Part shown: positions 62,327 to 64,000 of the stretch, one piece after another
How the letters are laid out: every line of letters begins with the position of its first letter
Position numbering within the stretch: the first letter of the stretch is position 1
Assembly (NCBI RefSeq): GCF_046297875.1
Contig: NZ_JBKBHD010000001.1
Span: 1,550,001-1,614,000 of the forward strand
DNA length: 64,000 nt
Direction: 5' to 3'
Source: Parvibaculum sp046297875
GTDB lineage: Bacteria; Pseudomonadota; Alphaproteobacteria; Parvibaculales; Parvibaculaceae
The notes under the pieces: generated by a model
What the model was told of the DNA's origin: nothing
Seen by the model: only the letters and a program-made list of their open reading frames with translations
Database searches by the model: none
Made by a program: the position numbers and the translations under genes

Positions 62327-64000
62327 TCACTGTAGCGGAGACGGACGACGCCCGCGAGAGGGCGCGCGGGGAAAAAGCCGGTCGAGTGTTGCCGCGAAGG
62401 CCGGCAGGAAGAAGATTGCAGCGACCATATTCGCAAGGAACATGAAGGCGAGGAGAATGCCCATATCGGCTTGCAGCTTGAGGCCCGAAAAGGCCCAGGT
62501 GGAGACGCCGACCGAAAGCGTGAGGCCTGTGAAGATCACAGCGACGCCGATCTGTTTCAGGGCGAGCGGATAGGCCTCCGCCATCGGTTTGCCCTCATCG
62601 ATATAGGATTGCAGGCGGCTATAGATATAGAAGGCGTAGTCGACGCCGATGCCGGTTGCGAGCACGAGAACAGGCAGCGTCGACACCTTGAGGCCGATAT
62701 TGAGCGCAGTCATCAGCCAGTAACCGAGGAAGGTCGCCATGAGGAGCGGCATGCAGCAGCAGATGATGGCGCGCCAGTCGCGATAGGCGAGGAAGACAAG
62801 CACCACGATCACGGCATAGACCCAGGCGAGCATGGGGAGTTCGCTCGCCTCGATCACATCATTCGTCGCCGCCATCACGCCGACGCCGCCCATGGCGAGG
62901 CGGAAATTCACGTCGGTGCGTGAAAGTGCCTCGCGGTCGGTGGAGCGGAACTCCTCGACTGCGGCGATGATGCGCTCGATCGTGTCCGCCTTGTGGTCGT
63001 CCAGATAGATGATGACGGGCAGGATGGTGCAGGCTTCGTTCAACAATCCGCTCGACGGCTCATAGATCGAGGTGGTCTGGATGAGGTCGGTTTCGGTGCG
63101 CGGCAGCGCCACCCAACGCAGGTTGCCCTCGCGCCAGATCGCCGCCGTCTCGCGGGCGGAAAGGGCGAGCGACTGCACCGAGTTCACGCCCTGTACGTTG
63201 TGCATCGCCCAGGAAAAACGCTCGATGAGGCGCATGGTCCTGTAGTCGATGCAGGCATCCGCCGGTGTTTCGGTAACGACGATCAGGGCGTCCGCCGAAA
63301 TGGAGAAGCGGCTGACGATGTCGGCAATGTCGCGGTTGTAGCGCGAGGAGGGCCAAAGCTCCGAAAAGCCTTCGGTCAGATCGCCGATATGGCGATGGCG
63401 GGTTTCGAGGATCGCGGCGGCGAGGAGGCCTGCGAAGATGACGAGAGTGAATGCGGCCGGTGCGGGATGTGCGACGCGGCCGAGAACGCTCATCACCTTC
63501 TCGCGCGAGCGGCGCAGGCGGGCGAATGTTTCGGCGTAATTCCTGTCTGCCGGCAGATAGGAGGCGACGAGCGGCAGCATGATGAGGTTTGTCACGATCT
63601 TCAGCGCGACGCCGAGCCCCGCCATGATGGCGAGATCCTGAATGACCTCGATCGGAATGAGATAGAGCGTGCCGAAGCCGACAAGATCCGTGATGAGTGC
63701 AAGCGAGCCCGGCACGAGCAGGCGGCGGAATGTGGCGCGGGCTGCCTCGTCTGCGCTTTTGCCTTCGCTCAATTCGCTGCCGATCAGATTTATCTGCTGC
63801 ACGCCGTGGCTGACGCCGATGGCGTAGACGAGGAAAGGTACGAGTACGGCGAGCGGGTCGAGCCCGCGGCCCATCAGATAGAGCAGGCCGAACTGCCAGA
63901 CGAGGGAAACCAGCGAGCAGAAGACAGCGAGAAATGTAAGCTGTATCGAACGAGAATAGATGAATACCGACAGCGTGGTCAGCACGAAGGCCAGGATGAA
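62327..64000 (-). CDS. MMPL/RND-superfamily exporter (5' end cut by window edge)
   Basis: At least 557 residues; the frame stays open to 64000, so the start lies outside. The visible part contains two membrane blocks with GD-type RND features: VYAIGVSHGVQQINLIG and ATGIGVDYAFYIYSRLQSY, and a periplasmic domain between them (SRFSISADALIVVTETPADA). This matches the MMPL family that moves lipids and hydrophobic molecules (HpnN-like) rather than AcrB-type drug pumps. It is the first of the five minus-strand genes. Confidence 0.92.
   Translation of the reverse strand, partial: FILAFVLTTLSVFIYSRSIQLTFLAVFCSLVSLVWQFGLLYLMGRGLDPLAVLVPFLVYAIGVSHGVQQINLIGSELSEGKSADEAARATFRRLLVPGSLALITDLVGFGTLYLIPIEVIQDLAIMAGLGVALKIVTNLIMLPLVASYLPADRNYAETFARLRRSREKVMSVLGRVAHPAPAAFTLVIFAGLLAAAILETRHRHIGDLTEGFSELWPSSRYNRDIADIVSRFSISADALIVVTETPADACIDYRTMRLIERFSWAMHNVQGVNSVQSLALSARETAAIWREGNLRWVALPRTETDLIQTTSIYEPSSGLLNEACTILPVIIYLDDHKADTIERIIAAVEEFRSTDREALSRTDVNFRLAMGGVGVMAATNDVIEASELPMLAWVYAVIVVLVFLAYRDWRAIICCCMPLLMATFLGYWLMTALNIGLKVSTLPVLVLATGIGVDYAFYIYSRLQSYIDEGKPMAEAYPLALKQIGVAVIFTGLTLSVGVSTWAFSGLKLQADMGILLAFMFLANMVAAIFFLPAFAATLDRLFPRAPSRGRRPSPLQ

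Noticed and set aside
1..64000. CRISPR arrays, insertion sequences, prophage or integration at tRNA-Val
   Set aside because: No spaced repeat array, transposase or phage gene was seen, and there is no repeat of the tRNA 3' end downstream in the window that would mark an attachment site.

Overview
This is a GC-rich chromosomal window from an alphaproteobacterium. The evidence is a large two-subunit glutamate synthase, a CpdR-type response regulator placed between an N-formylglutamate amidohydrolase gene and a tRNA-Val gene, a CoxD/CoxE-like MoxR-VWA pair, and frequent TTG/GTG starts. The gene content (acyl-CoA and lipid enzymes, TauD-type dioxygenase, RND exporters) suggests a Parvibaculum-like member of the Hyphomicrobiales. 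That taxonomic placement is inference, not a database match. There are about 54 protein genes and one tRNA. I found no insertion sequences, prophage genes, rRNA or CRISPR arrays.

Layout. 0-2.1 kb: a secreted coiled-coil protein (cut by the left edge) and a DUF4892/OmpA protein on the minus strand. 2.2-3.8 kb: a HSL-family esterase-like domain with its catalytic residues replaced, fused to a LuxR-type DNA-binding domain. 3.9-6.3 kb: MoxR ATPase and VWA protein. 6.5-10.7 kb: two SGNH hydrolases, an MBOAT O-acyltransferase and a small membrane protein, probably a polysaccharide acylation cassette. 10.7-18 kb (minus strand): azlCD and gltBD. 18.6-23.6 kb: VOC protein, threonine aldolase, and an Hpt protein convergent with a hybrid histidine kinase. 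23.8-27 kb: acyl-CoA synthetase/GNAT fusion and a small heat-shock protein with a possible RNA thermometer. 27.2-32.5 kb: a complete branched-chain amino-acid-type ABC transporter and a His/Tyr-rich secreted protein. 32.5-41.4 kb: mainly metabolic genes, with typA and an MFS transporter.

41.4-49.4 kb looks like a membrane-lipid and lipid A section. A glycosyltransferase and a PlcP-like metallophosphoesterase diverge from a two-component system, a phosphoethanolamine transferase, a PAP2 phosphatase and a diacylglycerol-kinase-family protein. Direct repeats with an 11-bp period, of the kind bound by OmpR/PhoB-family regulators, lie in three of the intergenic regions here. The reactions expected of these families would make and consume diacylglycerol, so the section may be one functional unit.

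49.4-54.2 kb: an FMN glutamate-synthase-like protein, a lytic transglycosylase, a gene-free stretch with a long inverted repeat and a strong rho-independent terminator (candidate small RNA), N-formylglutamate amidohydrolase, cpdR and tRNA-Val. 54.3-58.6 kb: an RND efflux adaptor and pump. 58.6-64 kb (minus strand): an MMPL/RND exporter (cut by the right edge), GST, TauD-type dioxygenase, LolA-like lipoprotein-sorting protein and an outer-membrane beta-barrel protein, arranged like an export or modification operon.
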